This document shows positions 1-11,183 of a stretch of DNA of 64,000 bases, piece after piece. Below the pieces are notes generated by a model. The model did no database searches and had not been told where the DNA came from. It saw nothing but the letters and a program-made list of their open reading frames with translations. The translations under genes and the position numbers were made by a program. The stretch's first letter is position 1. Every line of letters begins with the position of its first letter. Where the stretch lies: the NCBI RefSeq assembly GCF_038967635.1, contig NZ_CP152413.1:5398001-5462000 (forward strand). Direction: 5' to 3'. This DNA is from Bradyrhizobium sp. B124 (GTDB lineage: Bacteria > Pseudomonadota > Alphaproteobacteria > Rhizobiales > Xanthobacteraceae).

Positions 1-2676
<2,676 letters not shown>

Positions 2677-2803
2677 GCGGAGGATCCCAATTCTCAGTTA
2701 TACCCGGCAAGGGTAACTAAACACCGGCGATCGACACGGGCCGAGGGGATGGCCTGGATGGCTTGCGGCCGCCGATTGTGTGTGCTGCATCAAGTTCCGG
2801 GCT

Positions 2804-2820
2804 TATAGAACCTTTCTAGA
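2804..2820. promoter_or_regulatory. Irr/ICE-like palindrome between acnA and ccmA
   Basis: TATAGAA-CCT-TTCTAGA is a 17-nt interrupted palindrome with 6 of 7 arm positions complementary. It lies 127 bp upstream of acnA and 96 bp upstream of ccmA. Its TAGAA/TTCTA arms resemble the iron-control element bound by Irr in rhizobia. The neighbouring genes (a 4Fe-4S enzyme and heme-dependent cytochrome c assembly) fit iron control. Binding is inferred, not shown. Confidence 0.45.
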
Positions 2821-2916
2821 AGCACCGCCACACCGACAAGCGTGCGACAGCGTTGCGCGACCCAAAAATTCTCACGCGGTAGCGAAAGATTTCAGAGGGC
2901 TGTGACAAGACGAACC

Positions 2917-3519
2917 ATGCGGCTCTCGGGACGAAATCTGAAATGCGTGCGCGGCGGACGCGAGGTGTTTTCTGCCCTCGATCTGTCGGCCACGGCCGGT
3001 GAGGCGCTTGCCGTCACGGGACCCAATGGCGCGGGCAAGACCTCGCTGCTGCGCGTCCTCGCCGGGCTCCTGGTTCCCGCCGAGGGCTCGATTGCGCTCG
3101 AAGGCGGCGACGCCGAGCTCAGCCTGCCCGAACAGGCCCACTATCTTGGCCACCGCGACGCGCTGAAGCCGGCGCTGAGTGTCGCGGAAAATCTTTCCTT
3201 CTGGCGGGAATTCCTCGGCGGCGAGACCGTGGACGCCGGCCGCTGCCTTGCCGCCGTGGCGCTCGACCACGCCGCGCATCTGCCGGCCGCCTACCTCTCC
3301 GCCGGCCAGCGCCGCCGCCTGTCGATCGCGCGCCTGCTCTCGGTGCGGCGGCCGGTGTGGCTGCTGGACGAGCCGACATCGGCGCTCGATGCGGCCGGAC
3401 AGGCGCTGTTCGTCGGCCTGATGCGCGATCATCTCGCAAGCGGCGGCCTGATCGTCGCCGCGACGCACCTTCCGCTCGGCATCGATGCGCGCGATTTGCG
3501 GATGGGAGGCGCGGCATGA
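2917..3519 (+). CDS. ccmA: Heme exporter ATP-binding protein CcmA
   Basis: ATPase of the CcmABCD complex, which releases heme-loaded CcmE for periplasmic cytochrome c maturation. The 200-residue length is typical. Walker [10 protein letters not shown] is at residues 35-43, the ABC signature LSAGQ at 127-131 and Walker [12 protein letters not shown] at about 148-158. I chose the ATG at 2917 ([10 protein letters not shown]) over an upstream in-frame ATG at 2842 because it matches the family start. It overlaps ccmB by four bases (ATGA), which indicates translational coupling in the ccmABCDG operon. Confidence 0.96.
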   Translation: MRLSGRNLKCVRGGREVFSALDLSATAGEALAVTGPNGAGKTSLLRVLAGLLVPAEGSIALEGGDAELSLPEQAHYLGHRDALKPALSVAENLSFWREFLGGETVDAGRCLAAVALDHAAHLPAAYLSAGQRRRLSIARLLSVRRPVWLLDEPTSALDAAGQALFVGLMRDHLASGGLIVAATHLPLGIDARDLRMGGAA

Positions 3520-4184
3520 GCGCGCTGGCCGCATTGATCCGCCGCGACATCCGCATTGCGCTGCGCGTCGGCGGCGGGGCGCTGATCGGCGTGCTGTTCT
3601 TCCTCACCGTCACGGTGCTGATGCCGTTCGCGGTCGGGCCCGATCTGGCGCTACTGTCGCGACTTGGCCCCGCCATCCTCTGGCTCGGCGCGCTGCTGGC
3701 GAGCCTGCTCACCCTCGACCGGCTGTTCACGGCCGATCACGAGGACGGCTCGCTCGACCTGATCGTGATGAGCCGGACGCCGCTGGAACTCGCCTGCGCG
3801 GCCAAGGCTCTGGCGCATTGGATCGCCGCGGGGCTGCCGCTGATCATCGCGACGCCGGTCCTCGGCCTGCTGCTCAATCTCGACGGCACCGCGACACTGG
3901 CGGTCGCCGCGACCCTGCTGGCGGGAACACCGGCGCTGACCTTCACCGGCATGATCGGCGCCGCCCTGGCGGTGACGCTGCATCGCGGCGGGCTGCTGCT
4001 GGCGGTGCTGGTACTGCCGCTGTCGATCCCGGTGCTGATCTTCGGCGTCGCGGCCTCGCAGGCGGCGATATCGGGGTCCCTGCCCTTCGGAACACCGTTC
4101 TCGATCCTCTGCGCGCTGTCGCTTGCCAGCCTCGTGATCGGCCCGTTTGCCGCCGCCGCGAGCCTGCGGCACGGGCTGGACTGA
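3516..4184 (+). CDS. ccmB: Heme exporter membrane protein CcmB
   Basis: Polytopic inner-membrane subunit of the CcmABCD complex in cytochrome c biogenesis. At 222 residues it has the expected length and about six hydrophobic segments. The N-terminus [20 protein letters not shown] is typical, as is the early [12 protein letters not shown] segment. The start ATG overlaps the ccmA stop (ATGA). An 88-bp gap separates it from ccmC, the only sizeable break in the operon. Confidence 0.95.
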   Translation: MSALAALIRRDIRIALRVGGGALIGVLFFLTVTVLMPFAVGPDLALLSRLGPAILWLGALLASLLTLDRLFTADHEDGSLDLIVMSRTPLELACAAKALAHWIAAGLPLIIATPVLGLLLNLDGTATLAVAATLLAGTPALTFTGMIGAALAVTLHRGGLLLAVLVLPLSIPVLIFGVAASQAAISGSLPFGTPFSILCALSLASLVIGPFAAAASLRHGLD

Positions 4185-4272
4185 AATTGACCGGCAATAT
4201 GAGCCCGATCAAATCTCGCCAAGAGAAATTCGGCCAATTGCTTGCGACACATTGGGCGACTATCAGGGTGCC

Positions 4273-5076
4273 ATGAAGCTGACTGAGACGCTGACCGACC
4301 TCGCCAATCCGACCAGGTTTCTGGCGCTGACCGCGCGCATCCTGCCGTGGCTTGCCGGCGTGACCGCGGTCCTGCTCGCGATCGGGATCTACCAGTCGGC
4401 CATGGCGCCCGACGACTACCAGCAGGGCGCCACGGTGAAGATCATGTTCATCCACGTGCCGAATGCATGGCTGTCGATGTTCGTCTGGGGCGTCATGAGC
4501 GTGGCCGCGCTCGGCACCCTGGTGTGGCGGCATCCGCTCGCCGACGTCGCCGCCAAAGCCGCAGCGCCGATCGGCGCCGCCTTCACGTTTCTCGCGCTGG
4601 TCACCGGCTCGCTGTGGGGCCGGCCGATGTGGGGCACCTATTGGGAGTGGGATGCGCGCCTGACCTCGGTCTTGATCCTGTTCCTGATGTATCTCGGCCT
4701 GATGGCGCTGTGGCGCGCGGTGGAGGACCCTTCGCGCGCGGCGCGGGCGGCGGCGGTCCTGACCCTGGTCGGCGCGATCAACATCCCGATTATCAAATTC
4801 TCGGTCGACTGGTGGAATACGCTGCATCAGCCGGCCTCGGTGCTCCGCATGGGCGGATCGACCCTCGACAAGGCATTCCTGTGGCCGCTGCTGGTGATGG
4901 CGATCGCGTTTTCGCTGCTCTTCATCACCTTGCACCTCGCGGCAATGCGCAACGAGATCCTGCGCCGGCGCGTGCGCAGCTTGCAGATGATGCAAGCTAA
5001 CCGCATCGCGTTTTCGAGCGACGTGGGCACCGGTTCGCGTGAAGAAAGCGCGTCAAAATCGATTGGGGCGGCGTGA
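4273..5076 (+). CDS. ccmC: Heme exporter protein CcmC with repeat-derived tail
   Basis: Inner-membrane heme-handling protein that delivers heme to CcmE. The [13 protein letters not shown] stretch is the heme-binding WWD motif, and about six membrane segments are visible. The ATG at 4273 ([16 protein letters not shown]) fits the family start. The protein is 267 residues, longer than the roughly 245 usual for the family. The excess, from about residue 246 ([15 protein letters not shown]...), is encoded by a copy of an intergenic repeat at 5008-5058 that stays in frame before the TGA. The catalytic core is intact, so function is probably unaffected. ccmD starts 4 bp after the stop. Confidence 0.95.
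   Translation: MKLTETLTDLANPTRFLALTARILPWLAGVTAVLLAIGIYQSAMAPDDYQQGATVKIMFIHVPNAWLSMFVWGVMSVAALGTLVWRHPLADVAAKAAAPIGAAFTFLALVTGSLWGRPMWGTYWEWDARLTSVLILFLMYLGLMALWRAVEDPSRAARAAAVLTLVGAINIPIIKFSVDWWNTLHQPASVLRMGGSTLDKAFLWPLLVMAIAFSLLFITLHLAAMRNEILRRRVRSLQMMQANRIAFSSDVGTGSREESASKSIGAA
5008..5058 (+). repeat. GCGTTTTCGAGCG-family repeat, copy inside ccmC
   Basis: 51-bp copy of an interspersed repeat starting GCGTTTTCGAGCGA and ending GCGCGTCAAAA. It is identical at 46 of 51 positions to the copy at 28969-29019, which is intergenic. Outer parts GCGTTTTC and GAAAxCGC are complementary, so the unit can fold. Here it is translated as the C-terminus of CcmC. Confidence 0.85.
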
Positions 5077-5080
5077 CACG

Positions 5081-5260
5081 ATGTCGCTTGGCCCCTACGC
5101 CTCCTTCATCGTGACGTCCTATGCGCTGGTCGCGGCGGTCGTGCTGCTGTTGATCGTCTGGATCATCGCCGACTATCGCCGCCAACAGGCGCGCCTGAAG
5201 GAGATCGAGGCCAGCGGCATCACCCGCCGCTCCGGCCGCAGCCCGGCGGATATCAGATGA
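5081..5260 (+). CDS. ccmD: Heme exporter protein CcmD
   Basis: Small 59-residue single-pass membrane subunit of CcmABCD that stabilises CcmC-CcmE and assists release of holo-CcmE. It shows one hydrophobic helix (about residues 9-30, [19 protein letters not shown]) followed by a basic cytoplasmic tail beginning [13 protein letters not shown], the usual CcmD arrangement. The ATG at 5081 ([11 protein letters not shown]) is preferred to the upstream in-frame ATG at 5039, which lies inside ccmC. The stop overlaps the ccmG start (ATGA). Confidence 0.93.
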   Translation: MSLGPYASFIVTSYALVAAVVLLLIVWIIADYRRQQARLKEIEASGITRRSGRSPADIR

Positions 5261-5850
5261 GCGAGCAGGCGACCAACAGTCCGCCGCAAGGCCGCCGCCT
5301 GCTGGTGGTGCTGCCGCTGGTGGTTTTCCTCGGGCTTGCCGGGCTGTTCCTGCTGCGGCTCTATGGCGGCGATCCCGCGAAAATTCCGTCGGCCCTGATC
5401 GGCCGGCCGGCGCCGCAGACTGCGCTGCCCGCGCTCGACGGCCTCGTGAAGGACGGCGCGCCTATCCCCGGCCTCGATCCCGCAGCCTTCAAAGGCAAGG
5501 TCTCAATCGTCAACGTCTGGGCGTCCTGGTGCGTGCCCTGCCATGACGAGGCGCCGCTGCTGACCGAGCTCGGCAAGGACAAGCGCTTCCAGATCATCGG
5601 CATCAACTACAAGGACTCGCCCGAGAACGCGCGCCGCTTCCTCGGCCGCTACGGCAATCCGTTCGGCATCGTCGGCGTCGACGGCAACGGCCGCGCCTCC
5701 ATCGAGTGGGGTGTCTATGGCGTGCCCGAGACCTTCCTGGTCGGACGCGAAGGCACGATCGTCTACAAGCTGGTCGGCCCGGTGACGCCTGATAACGTCA
5801 ACACCGTGCTCAAGGCCGAGATCGAGAAGGCGCTGCGCGCGAGACCGTAG
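5257..5850 (+). CDS. ccmG: Thiol:disulfide interchange protein CcmG (DsbE/CycY)
   Basis: Membrane-tethered periplasmic thioredoxin-like protein that reduces apocytochrome c cysteines before heme attachment. An N-terminal anchor spans about residues 14-33 ([19 protein letters not shown]). The active site [13 protein letters not shown] has C92 and C95, and the acidic/PET region [11 protein letters not shown] carries the cis-proline loop. Length of 197 is typical of the family. It is the last gene of ccmABCDG, with ATGA coupling to ccmD. The heme ligase genes ccmF and ccmH are not in the window. Confidence 0.95.
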   Translation: MSEQATNSPPQGRRLLVVLPLVVFLGLAGLFLLRLYGGDPAKIPSALIGRPAPQTALPALDGLVKDGAPIPGLDPAAFKGKVSIVNVWASWCVPCHDEAPLLTELGKDKRFQIIGINYKDSPENARRFLGRYGNPFGIVGVDGNGRASIEWGVYGVPETFLVGREGTIVYKLVGPVTPDNVNTVLKAEIEKALRARP

Positions 5851-6024
5851 CCGCATCGGCACGCCGCGACTCGCGAACATGAATCGAGCATGAACGACGC
5901 GGGAAAACACCTGCGGCATAATACTTCGACGGGTTTATCTGCGGTTCATTTCACGGCCACGGCGACGCCACGAACGCAACCCTAACTCCATGGCGTGACT
6001 TCACTCATTCCTCGGAGAGGACAT

Positions 6025-6399
6025 ATGCGCAAGACCACGCTCGCTTCACTTCTTGCTACCGCACTCACGCTCGGCCTGATGACGGCCACGCCGTCGATGG
6101 CCCAGTCGCCGCAGCCGGCCGCGCCCGCCGCCAAATCCGAGAGCCACATGGCGCCAGCGCCGAAAGCGGCGGCCCCTGATCTGAAGACGACGGGGATGGC
6201 GAAGGACGACCTGCTCGACATCAACAGCGCCAGCTCCGACCAGCTCGATGCGCTGCCTGGTGTCGGCAAGGCCTATTCGGCCGCGATCATCAAGGGCCGC
6301 CCCTACAAGGGCAAGGATGAACTGGTGCAGAAGAACATCCTGCCGCAGGCGACCTACGACAAGATCAAGGACAAGATCGTCGCCAAACAGAAGAGCTGA
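6025..6399 (+). CDS. Exported helix-hairpin-helix protein (ComEA-like domain)
   Basis: 124-residue protein with a signal peptide (residues 1-24, ending PSMAQ) and a Pro/Ala-rich linker. A C-terminal helix-hairpin-helix domain begins [28 protein letters not shown], the ComEA/SLBB-type DNA-binding fold. Family knowledge suggests non-specific DNA contact in the periplasm, but no competence genes are nearby, so the role is unknown. The ATG at 6025 is preferred because GGAGAGG lies just upstream at 6015-6021 and it begins a proper signal peptide. It is convergent with the next gene. Confidence 0.8.
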   Translation: MRKTTLASLLATALTLGLMTATPSMAQSPQPAAPAAKSESHMAPAPKAAAPDLKTTGMAKDDLLDINSASSDQLDALPGVGKAYSAAIIKGRPYKGKDELVQKNILPQATYDKIKDKIVAKQKS

Positions 6400-6426
6400 G
6401 CTCTGAAGAGTTGATCTCCGAAGCGT

Positions 6427-6464
6427 CGGACGCAGCGCGGCACAATCACCCGCGCTGCGTTCGG
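6427..6464. terminator. Bidirectional hairpin between convergent genes
   Basis: ACGCAGCGCGG (6430-6440) pairs perfectly with CCGCGCTGCGT (6450-6460) around a 9-nt loop, and the pairing extends by further bases outward. It lies between the converging ends of the helix-hairpin-helix gene and ispZ. The plus side is followed by a T-rich stretch. Confidence 0.6.
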
Positions 6465-6466
6465 AT

Positions 6467-7066
6467 TTACTTTCGCAGGTCGCCGGCGTCCGCCTCGCTG
6501 GTTTCCAGCGAGACCGGCTCCAGATGATAGCGCTTGGTCAGCGGCATCTGGGCGATGGCGAAGACCATGGTCAGCGGCGTCACGCCGAACACCTTGAAGT
6601 TCACCCAGAAATCCGTGGTCTGCGTCCGCCAGACGATCTCGTTGAGAATAGCCATGCCGGCAAAGAACAGCGCCCAGCGCATGGTGAGGATGCGCCAGCC
6701 CTGCGGCGTCAGATTGAACATCTGGTCGAACATGACGGCGATGAAGGAGCGACCGAACAGCAGCCCGCCGCCGAGCACGGCCGCGAACAGGCCGTAGATG
6801 ATGGTCGGTTTGACCTTGATGAAGGTCTCGTCGTGCAGCACCAAGGTCAGGGTGCCGAACACCAGCACGACCGCGCCGGTCACCAGCGCCATGATCGGTA
6901 CGTGCCTGGTCACGACATAGGATGCGATCATGGCAGCTACGATCGCGACCATGAACGCGCCGGTCGCGAAGAACAGATGGTATTTGGCGTTCGCGATGAA
7001 GAACACGAGCAGCGGCCCGAGCTCGGTTGCGAGCTTGAACAGCGGATGTGGCTGGGTCTTGTCCAT
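6467..7066 (-). CDS. ispZ: Septation protein A (YciB/IspZ family)
   Basis: Integral inner-membrane protein of the YciB/IspZ family, linked to cell envelope synthesis and intracellular septation. It has 199 residues and five to six membrane segments. The family features include [12 protein letters not shown] near the N-terminus, [26 protein letters not shown] centrally, and [16 protein letters not shown] near the C-terminus. The ATG at 7066 ([12 protein letters not shown]) is the likely start; an in-frame ATG at 7099 ([11 protein letters not shown]) would add 11 residues. It follows ftsY on the same strand but is separated from it by an inverted repeat. Confidence 0.9.
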   Translation of the reverse strand: MDKTQPHPLFKLATELGPLLVFFIANAKYHLFFATGAFMVAIVAAMIASYVVTRHVPIMALVTGAVVLVFGTLTLVLHDETFIKVKPTIIYGLFAAVLGGGLLFGRSFIAVMFDQMFNLTPQGWRILTMRWALFFAGMAILNEIVWRTQTTDFWVNFKVFGVTPLTMVFAIAQMPLTKRYHLEPVSLETSEADAGDLRK

Positions 7067-7096
7067 CAATTCAGTCCATTGAACTCGTGTCTTGGC

Positions 7097-7222
7097 CATC
7101 CTTCGAGACGGCGCTCCGCGCCTCCTCAGGATGACGACCTTTCGTATCCCACCGTCATCCCTGCACAACGGCTTTGCCGTTGTTGCTGGAGGAGCGCGCA
7201 CCAGCGCGCGTCTCGAAGGATG
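7097..7222. repeat. Interspersed inverted repeat between ftsY and ispZ
   Basis: CATCCTTCGAGACG at 7097-7110 is perfectly complementary to CGTCTCGAAGGATG at 7209-7222, enclosing about 98 bp with further GC-rich self-complementary parts (GGCGCTCCGCGCC; GCGCGCACCAGCGCGC). This resembles the paired-hairpin repeats found elsewhere in the window, but the sequence family is different. Confidence 0.7.
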
Positions 7223-7224
7223 AA

Positions 7225-8169
7225 TTATTCGATCCCGGCAATCGCCTTGGCAAAATCCTTCGCCGTGAAGGGCGCGAGGTCCTCGACGCCTTCGCCGACA
7301 CCGATGAAATGCACCGGCAGCTTGTGCTTCTCCGACAGCGCGACAAGGATGCCGCCGCGCGCGGTGCCGTCAAGCTTGGTCATCACGAGACCGGTGACGC
7401 CTGCCGTACGATGAAACGCCTCGACCTGCGACAGCGCATTTTGTCCCACCGTGGCGTCGAGCACGAGCAGCACAGCATGCGGCGCCGACGCATCGACCTT
7501 CTTGATGACGCGCACGACCTTTTCGAGCTCGTTCATCAGTTCGGACTTGTTCTGCAGCCGGCCGGCGGTGTCGATCAGCAGCACGTCGCGCGCCTGCTCC
7601 TTGGCCGCGGTCAGCGCGTTAAAGGCGAGGCTCGCCGAATCCGAGCCCTGGGTCCCGGCGATGACAGGAGATTTGGTGCGCTCGCCCCAGACCTTGAGCT
7701 GCTCGATCGCCGCGGCGCGGAAGGTGTCTCCCGCGGCCAGCATGACCTTGCGGCCCTCGGCGGAGAATTTCGCGGCCAGCTTGCCGATCGTCGTGGTCTT
7801 GCCGGAGCCGTTGACGCCGACCACCAGGATCACGAACGGCTTCAGCGTCGCATCGATCTCAAGCGGCTTGGCCACTGGTGCCAGCACCTTCTCGACCTCG
7901 GTCGCAACGACGTCCTTGACCTCGTCGGCGGAGATCGCCTTGTCGTAGCGGCCCTTGCCGACCGCCTCCGCAATCCGGACCGCGACATCGGTGCCGAGGT
8001 CGGCGCGCAGCAGCACATCCTCGATGTCATCGAGCATGGCAGAATCGAGCTTGCGCTTGGTGACAAGGTCGGCGACCGCGGTCCCGATCGAACTCGAGGT
8101 TCGCTTCAGGCCGCCTTTCAGCCGCTGCCACCAGCTCTGTTTGGGAGTTCCCGCAGTGGTATCGTTCAT
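7225..8169 (-). CDS. ftsY: Signal recognition particle receptor FtsY
   Basis: SRP-receptor GTPase that docks SRP-ribosome complexes at the membrane for co-translational insertion. At 314 residues it has the helical N domain and full G domain but almost none of the acidic A domain of E. coli FtsY, as is usual in alphaproteobacteria. Motifs include G1 [10 protein letters not shown] (about 118-127), LIDTAGR, and [11 protein letters not shown] basic/aromatic amphipathic N-terminus ([13 protein letters not shown]) can serve as the membrane-targeting helix. The ATG at 8169 gives a family-like start. ffh, its SRP partner, lies 8.5 kb away. Confidence 0.97.
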   Translation of the reverse strand: MNDTTAGTPKQSWWQRLKGGLKRTSSSIGTAVADLVTKRKLDSAMLDDIEDVLLRADLGTDVAVRIAEAVGKGRYDKAISADEVKDVVATEVEKVLAPVAKPLEIDATLKPFVILVVGVNGSGKTTTIGKLAAKFSAEGRKVMLAAGDTFRAAAIEQLKVWGERTKSPVIAGTQGSDSASLAFNALTAAKEQARDVLLIDTAGRLQNKSELMNELEKVVRVIKKVDASAPHAVLLVLDATVGQNALSQVEAFHRTAGVTGLVMTKLDGTARGGILVALSEKHKLPVHFIGVGEGVEDLAPFTAKDFAKAIAGIE

Positions 8170-8218
8170 GGCGGGGGTGTGTTAGCCGTTTCGCCTCACA
8201 AACGAAAGTCTCGACGAA

Positions 8219-8920
8219 TTGATCGATGTTCCCCAATTGACCGCGGAGGAAATCCTGGGCCGCGTGCTCCACCGCGACGGGCTGATGCTGGTCATTGACA
8301 AGCCGGCGGGCCTGCCGGTGCATCGCGGCCCCAAGGGCGGCCCCAATCTGGAGGCCTCCTTCGACGCGTTGCGGTTCGGCCTGCCGCGGCCGCCGGTGCT
8401 GGCGCATCGGCTGGACAAGGACACCTCCGGCTGCCTCGTCCTGGGACGCCACCGCAAGGCGACCGCCTCGCTCGGGCTGTTGTTCAAGCACAGCAAGATC
8501 GCAAAGACCTACTGGACCGTGGTCGAGGGCGGCCCCATCGAGGACGAAGGCACCATCGACATGCCGCTCGGCCGGCTCAACGCCGAGCGCGGCTGGTGGC
8601 AGAAGCCGGACCCGGATGGCCAGAAGGCCATCACCAACTGGAAGGTGCTGGGACGGGGCGACGGCCTTGCCTGGCTCGCGATGGAGCCGGTCACCGGCCG
8701 CACCCATCAGCTCCGGGTGCATTCGGCGGCGATGGGCTGGCCGATCGTCGGCGACAATATCTACGGCAACGGCCCGCGCTTCGGCGAGCCGACCCTGCAT
8801 CTGCATTCCCGCGAAATCGGCATCCCGATTTCCCGCAACAAGGACCCGGTGCATGTCGTCGCGCCGGCGCCGGCGCACATGCAGGAGCGGCTCAAGGCCT
8901 GCGGCTGGAACGGCGAATAG
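8219..8920 (+). CDS. RluA-family RNA pseudouridine synthase
   Basis: Converts uridine to pseudouridine in rRNA or tRNA. The catalytic motif HRLDKDTSG is at residues 63-71 with Asp66 as nucleophile. Other family blocks are VIDKPAGLPVH (25-35), KTYW, and GRTHQLRVHSAAMGWPIVGDNIYG. There is no N-terminal S4 domain, so it resembles the short RluA/TruC-like members; the target site cannot be told from sequence. The first usable start is a TTG at 8219. The first in-frame ATG (8285) would cut into the conserved N-terminal strand, so TTG is favoured. It is divergent from ftsY. Confidence 0.88.
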   Translation: MIDVPQLTAEEILGRVLHRDGLMLVIDKPAGLPVHRGPKGGPNLEASFDALRFGLPRPPVLAHRLDKDTSGCLVLGRHRKATASLGLLFKHSKIAKTYWTVVEGGPIEDEGTIDMPLGRLNAERGWWQKPDPDGQKAITNWKVLGRGDGLAWLAMEPVTGRTHQLRVHSAAMGWPIVGDNIYGNGPRFGEPTLHLHSREIGIPISRNKDPVHVVAPAPAHMQERLKACGWNGE

Positions 8921-8921
8921 A

Positions 8922-8996
8922 GCGTTTTCCAGCGAAAGCCTGTCCCGGACTTGATCCGGGATGGATACCGGTTCGCGTAACGAAAACGTGTCAAAA
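8922..8996 (+). repeat. GCGTTTTC-family repeat, composite copy
   Basis: Begins GCGTTTTCCAGCGAA and ends GAAAACGTGTCAAAA, matching the family at 5008-5058. It carries an extra internal palindromic piece (TCCCGGACTTGATCCGGGA) absent from the other copies. It begins 2 bp after the pseudouridine synthase stop codon. Confidence 0.75.
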
Positions 8997-9111
8997 TGTA
9001 GAGCTTCCTCCGGGATTCTACTGATCATTATCCTTACGAAACGTTCAGGTCCGCCCGATAAAGCTGCAAGCCGGCTTAGAACAAGCAATCGGGACGGGCT
9101 CAGGACGAGCA

Positions 9112-10251
9112 ATGCTGACTGCCGGGCAGGCAATTGTCGACGAGGTCGAGGCTGCGATACGCGCCGGCTCCGCCGAAAAATGCATAGCGACGGCGAAGCG
9201 CGTCACTGATCTCTTCCTCCACTCCGCCGGCAGCTTCAACAGCGAGCAGATCGAACTGTTCGACAATGTGCTCGAACGGCTGGTCAAGACCATCGAGCTG
9301 CGCGCACTCGCCGAGATCAGCGCCCGGATGGCGCTTGCCGAGATCAGCGAGCAGCTCGCCCCGGTCGCGCAGGCACCGCCCGCGATCGTTCGCCGCCTCG
9401 CCAGCAACGACGAGATCCGGATCGCGCGGCCGATGCTGCAGGAATCCTCACGCCTCAGTGCCGAGGATCTGGTCGAGATCGCGCAGACCAAGAGCGAACA
9501 GCACCTGCTCGCCGTCGCCGGCCGCTGGTGGCTGAAGGACGTCGTCACCGATGCGCTGTTGGCCCGTCGCTTTGCGAGCGTGAGCCACCGCCTCGTCACC
9601 AATCCCGGCGCCAAAGTATCGCCGGGCGGATTTGCCGTCATCCTGGCGCAGGCCGAGCACGATCCGACCCTCGCAGTCGAGACCGGCATCCGCGCGGACC
9701 TGCCGGCGGAGCTCCGTCTTCAGCTGCTGCGCCGGGCAACGGAAGAGGTTCGCGGCCGTTTGCTGGAACGCGCCCCGCCGTATCTATACGAGGAAATCCG
9801 CCACGCGATCGCCGCGGTCGCCGCCGGCGTCGAGCGCGACATGTCGCAGGTCCGCGATTTCACCGCAGCCAAGCGGCACGTCGCGCAGCTGAAGGACAGC
9901 GGCGAGCTCGACGAGGCCGCCCTGCTCGGCTTCGCCAGGCAGCGAAGATATGAAGAGACTGTTGTTGCGCTGGCGGATCTCGCGCAGTCGAACATCGAGG
10001 TGATCCGCTCCCTGATGCAAAGCCTGCGCAGTGAAGGCCTTTTGGTGCCGTGCCGGGCGGCAGGGCTGAGCTGGGCGACCACCGCCGCGGTGATGGAATG
10101 CCGCTATGCGACCGGGTCCATGGGACCCGTTGAGCTCGCCCATGCGAAGAGCCAGTTCACGAAAATGACACGCGGCGATGCCGATCGCCTGCTGCGGTTC
10201 TGGCAGGTTCGCGCGTCGCAGTCTCCCAAGCCCGGCGGCCGCGCGCACTGA
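9112..10251 (+). CDS. DUF2336 domain-containing protein
   Basis: 379-residue, almost entirely helical and soluble protein with no signal peptide or membrane segment. Repeated Leu/Ala/Arg-rich helices and the pattern LASNDEIRIARPMLQESSRLSAEDLVEIAQTKSEQHLLAVAGR are characteristic of the DUF2336 family, found widely in alphaproteobacteria and of unknown function. A HEAT-like repeat fold is plausible from the helix pattern, but that is inference. The ATG at 9112 is the first in frame; no strong ribosome binding site is obvious. It stands alone, flanked by repeats on both sides. Confidence 0.82.
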   Translation: MLTAGQAIVDEVEAAIRAGSAEKCIATAKRVTDLFLHSAGSFNSEQIELFDNVLERLVKTIELRALAEISARMALAEISEQLAPVAQAPPAIVRRLASNDEIRIARPMLQESSRLSAEDLVEIAQTKSEQHLLAVAGRWWLKDVVTDALLARRFASVSHRLVTNPGAKVSPGGFAVILAQAEHDPTLAVETGIRADLPAELRLQLLRRATEEVRGRLLERAPPYLYEEIRHAIAAVAAGVERDMSQVRDFTAAKRHVAQLKDSGELDEAALLGFARQRRYEETVVALADLAQSNIEVIRSLMQSLRSEGLLVPCRAAGLSWATTAAVMECRYATGSMGPVELAHAKSQFTKMTRGDADRLLRFWQVRASQSPKPGGRAH

Positions 10252-10392
10252 GTGCATCATGCGCGAGGACGCCACGGATTTCGATTTCAACCTGTCAAAC
10301 AGCTGGTTCAGCGTCATCACCCGCGCATGCGGTGATGCAGTATACAGGGACGTCGGTGCTTGAGCCGAGAGGCCGCGACTGCTTCTCCCGGC

Positions 10393-10514
10393 GTCGTCCC
10401 TGCGAAAGCAGGGACCCATACTCTGCAGCGGGTATTGTGAACGGGACTCGTCGTTCCGGTACCGACCATCAACAACCATTCGTGGTTATGGGTCCCTGCT
10501 TTCGCAGGGACGAC
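10393..10514. repeat. GTCGTCCC-family paired-hairpin repeat
   Basis: The first 25 bases, starting GTCGTCCCTGCG at 10393, are exactly the reverse complement of the last 25, ending CGCAGGGACGAC at 10514. Each end also folds on itself (CCCTGCGAAAGCAGGG). Related elements are at 14996-15115 and 60323-60451. Apart from this element, the 300-bp gap 10252-10550 shows nothing recognisable. Confidence 0.9.
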
Positions 10515-10550
10515 ATCGAGATTGTTGACGCGCTCGGGGGCAGGACCACG

Positions 10551-11096
10551 TCAAGACAGCCACACCTCCTGTGTCAATCGATAGAGAGCTTGCCGCCGCA
10601 ACGCGTCGTTTTCCGGCATGCGAGGGTGGTCAAAGTCCTCTGCGCTATCGTGAGACATCCCAAGCTTCGCCATCACGCGCCTGGATCGCACGTTGCGGAT
10701 GCTTGCATGCGCCACGATCACCGTAAGACGAATCTCTTCGAAGCCGAATTGAAGAGATACTCGCGCCGCCTCAACCGCAAAGCCCTGCCCCCAGAACTGA
10801 CTTGCTAGCCGCCAACCGACTTCGATAGCTGGTGTGAAGGGGGCGACGAAGCCGATGCGCAATAGCCCGACAGCGCCCATGAATACCCCAGACTCCTTCG
10901 ATTCAACGGCCCAAAGGCAGAAGCCGTGAGAGGATTGATGGCTGATTTGAAGGTCGATCCACGCGTCGGATGCATCCTGCGTTGGAAGCGGGCGAAGATA
11001 TTCCATGACTTGAGCGTCTTGAGACATCTCTGCAAAGGGCAGCCTGTCCGACTCCATCCATGATCGGAGGATGAGCCGCGGCGTCGATAGCTGCAT
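10551..11096 (-). CDS. GNAT family N-acetyltransferase (RimJ/RimL type)
   Basis: 181-residue acetyltransferase of the RimJ/RimL-like Acetyltransf_3 group, predicted to use acetyl-CoA on a protein or small-molecule amine. Family features are the opening LSTPRLILRSWMESDRLPF, the VGWRLASQFWGQGFAVEAARVSLQFGFEE block covering the CoA-binding loop, and VMAKLGM near the C-terminus. The ATG at 11096 (MQLSTPRL) is the usual family start; an in-frame ATG lies at 11126. Codon choice is less GC-rich than in the neighbours and the gene sits between a repeat and mtaB, so recent acquisition is possible. Substrate unknown. Confidence 0.85.
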   Translation of the reverse strand: MQLSTPRLILRSWMESDRLPFAEMSQDAQVMEYLRPLPTQDASDAWIDLQISHQSSHGFCLWAVESKESGVFMGAVGLLRIGFVAPFTPAIEVGWRLASQFWGQGFAVEAARVSLQFGFEEIRLTVIVAHASIRNVRSRRVMAKLGMSHDSAEDFDHPRMPENDALRRQALYRLTQEVWLS

Positions 11097-11183
11097 ACGA
11101 CTTCCCCTGGGCTGTGCGATGGCCACTCAGTGGCCGATCATACGCTGGCGGTCTCCATTGTGCGACCTTGTGAATACGCCACC

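Noticed and set aside
7097..7222. Possible small transposable element between ftsY and ispZ
   Set aside because: There are 14-nt inverted ends but no transposase frame and no visible target duplication; kept only as a repeat.
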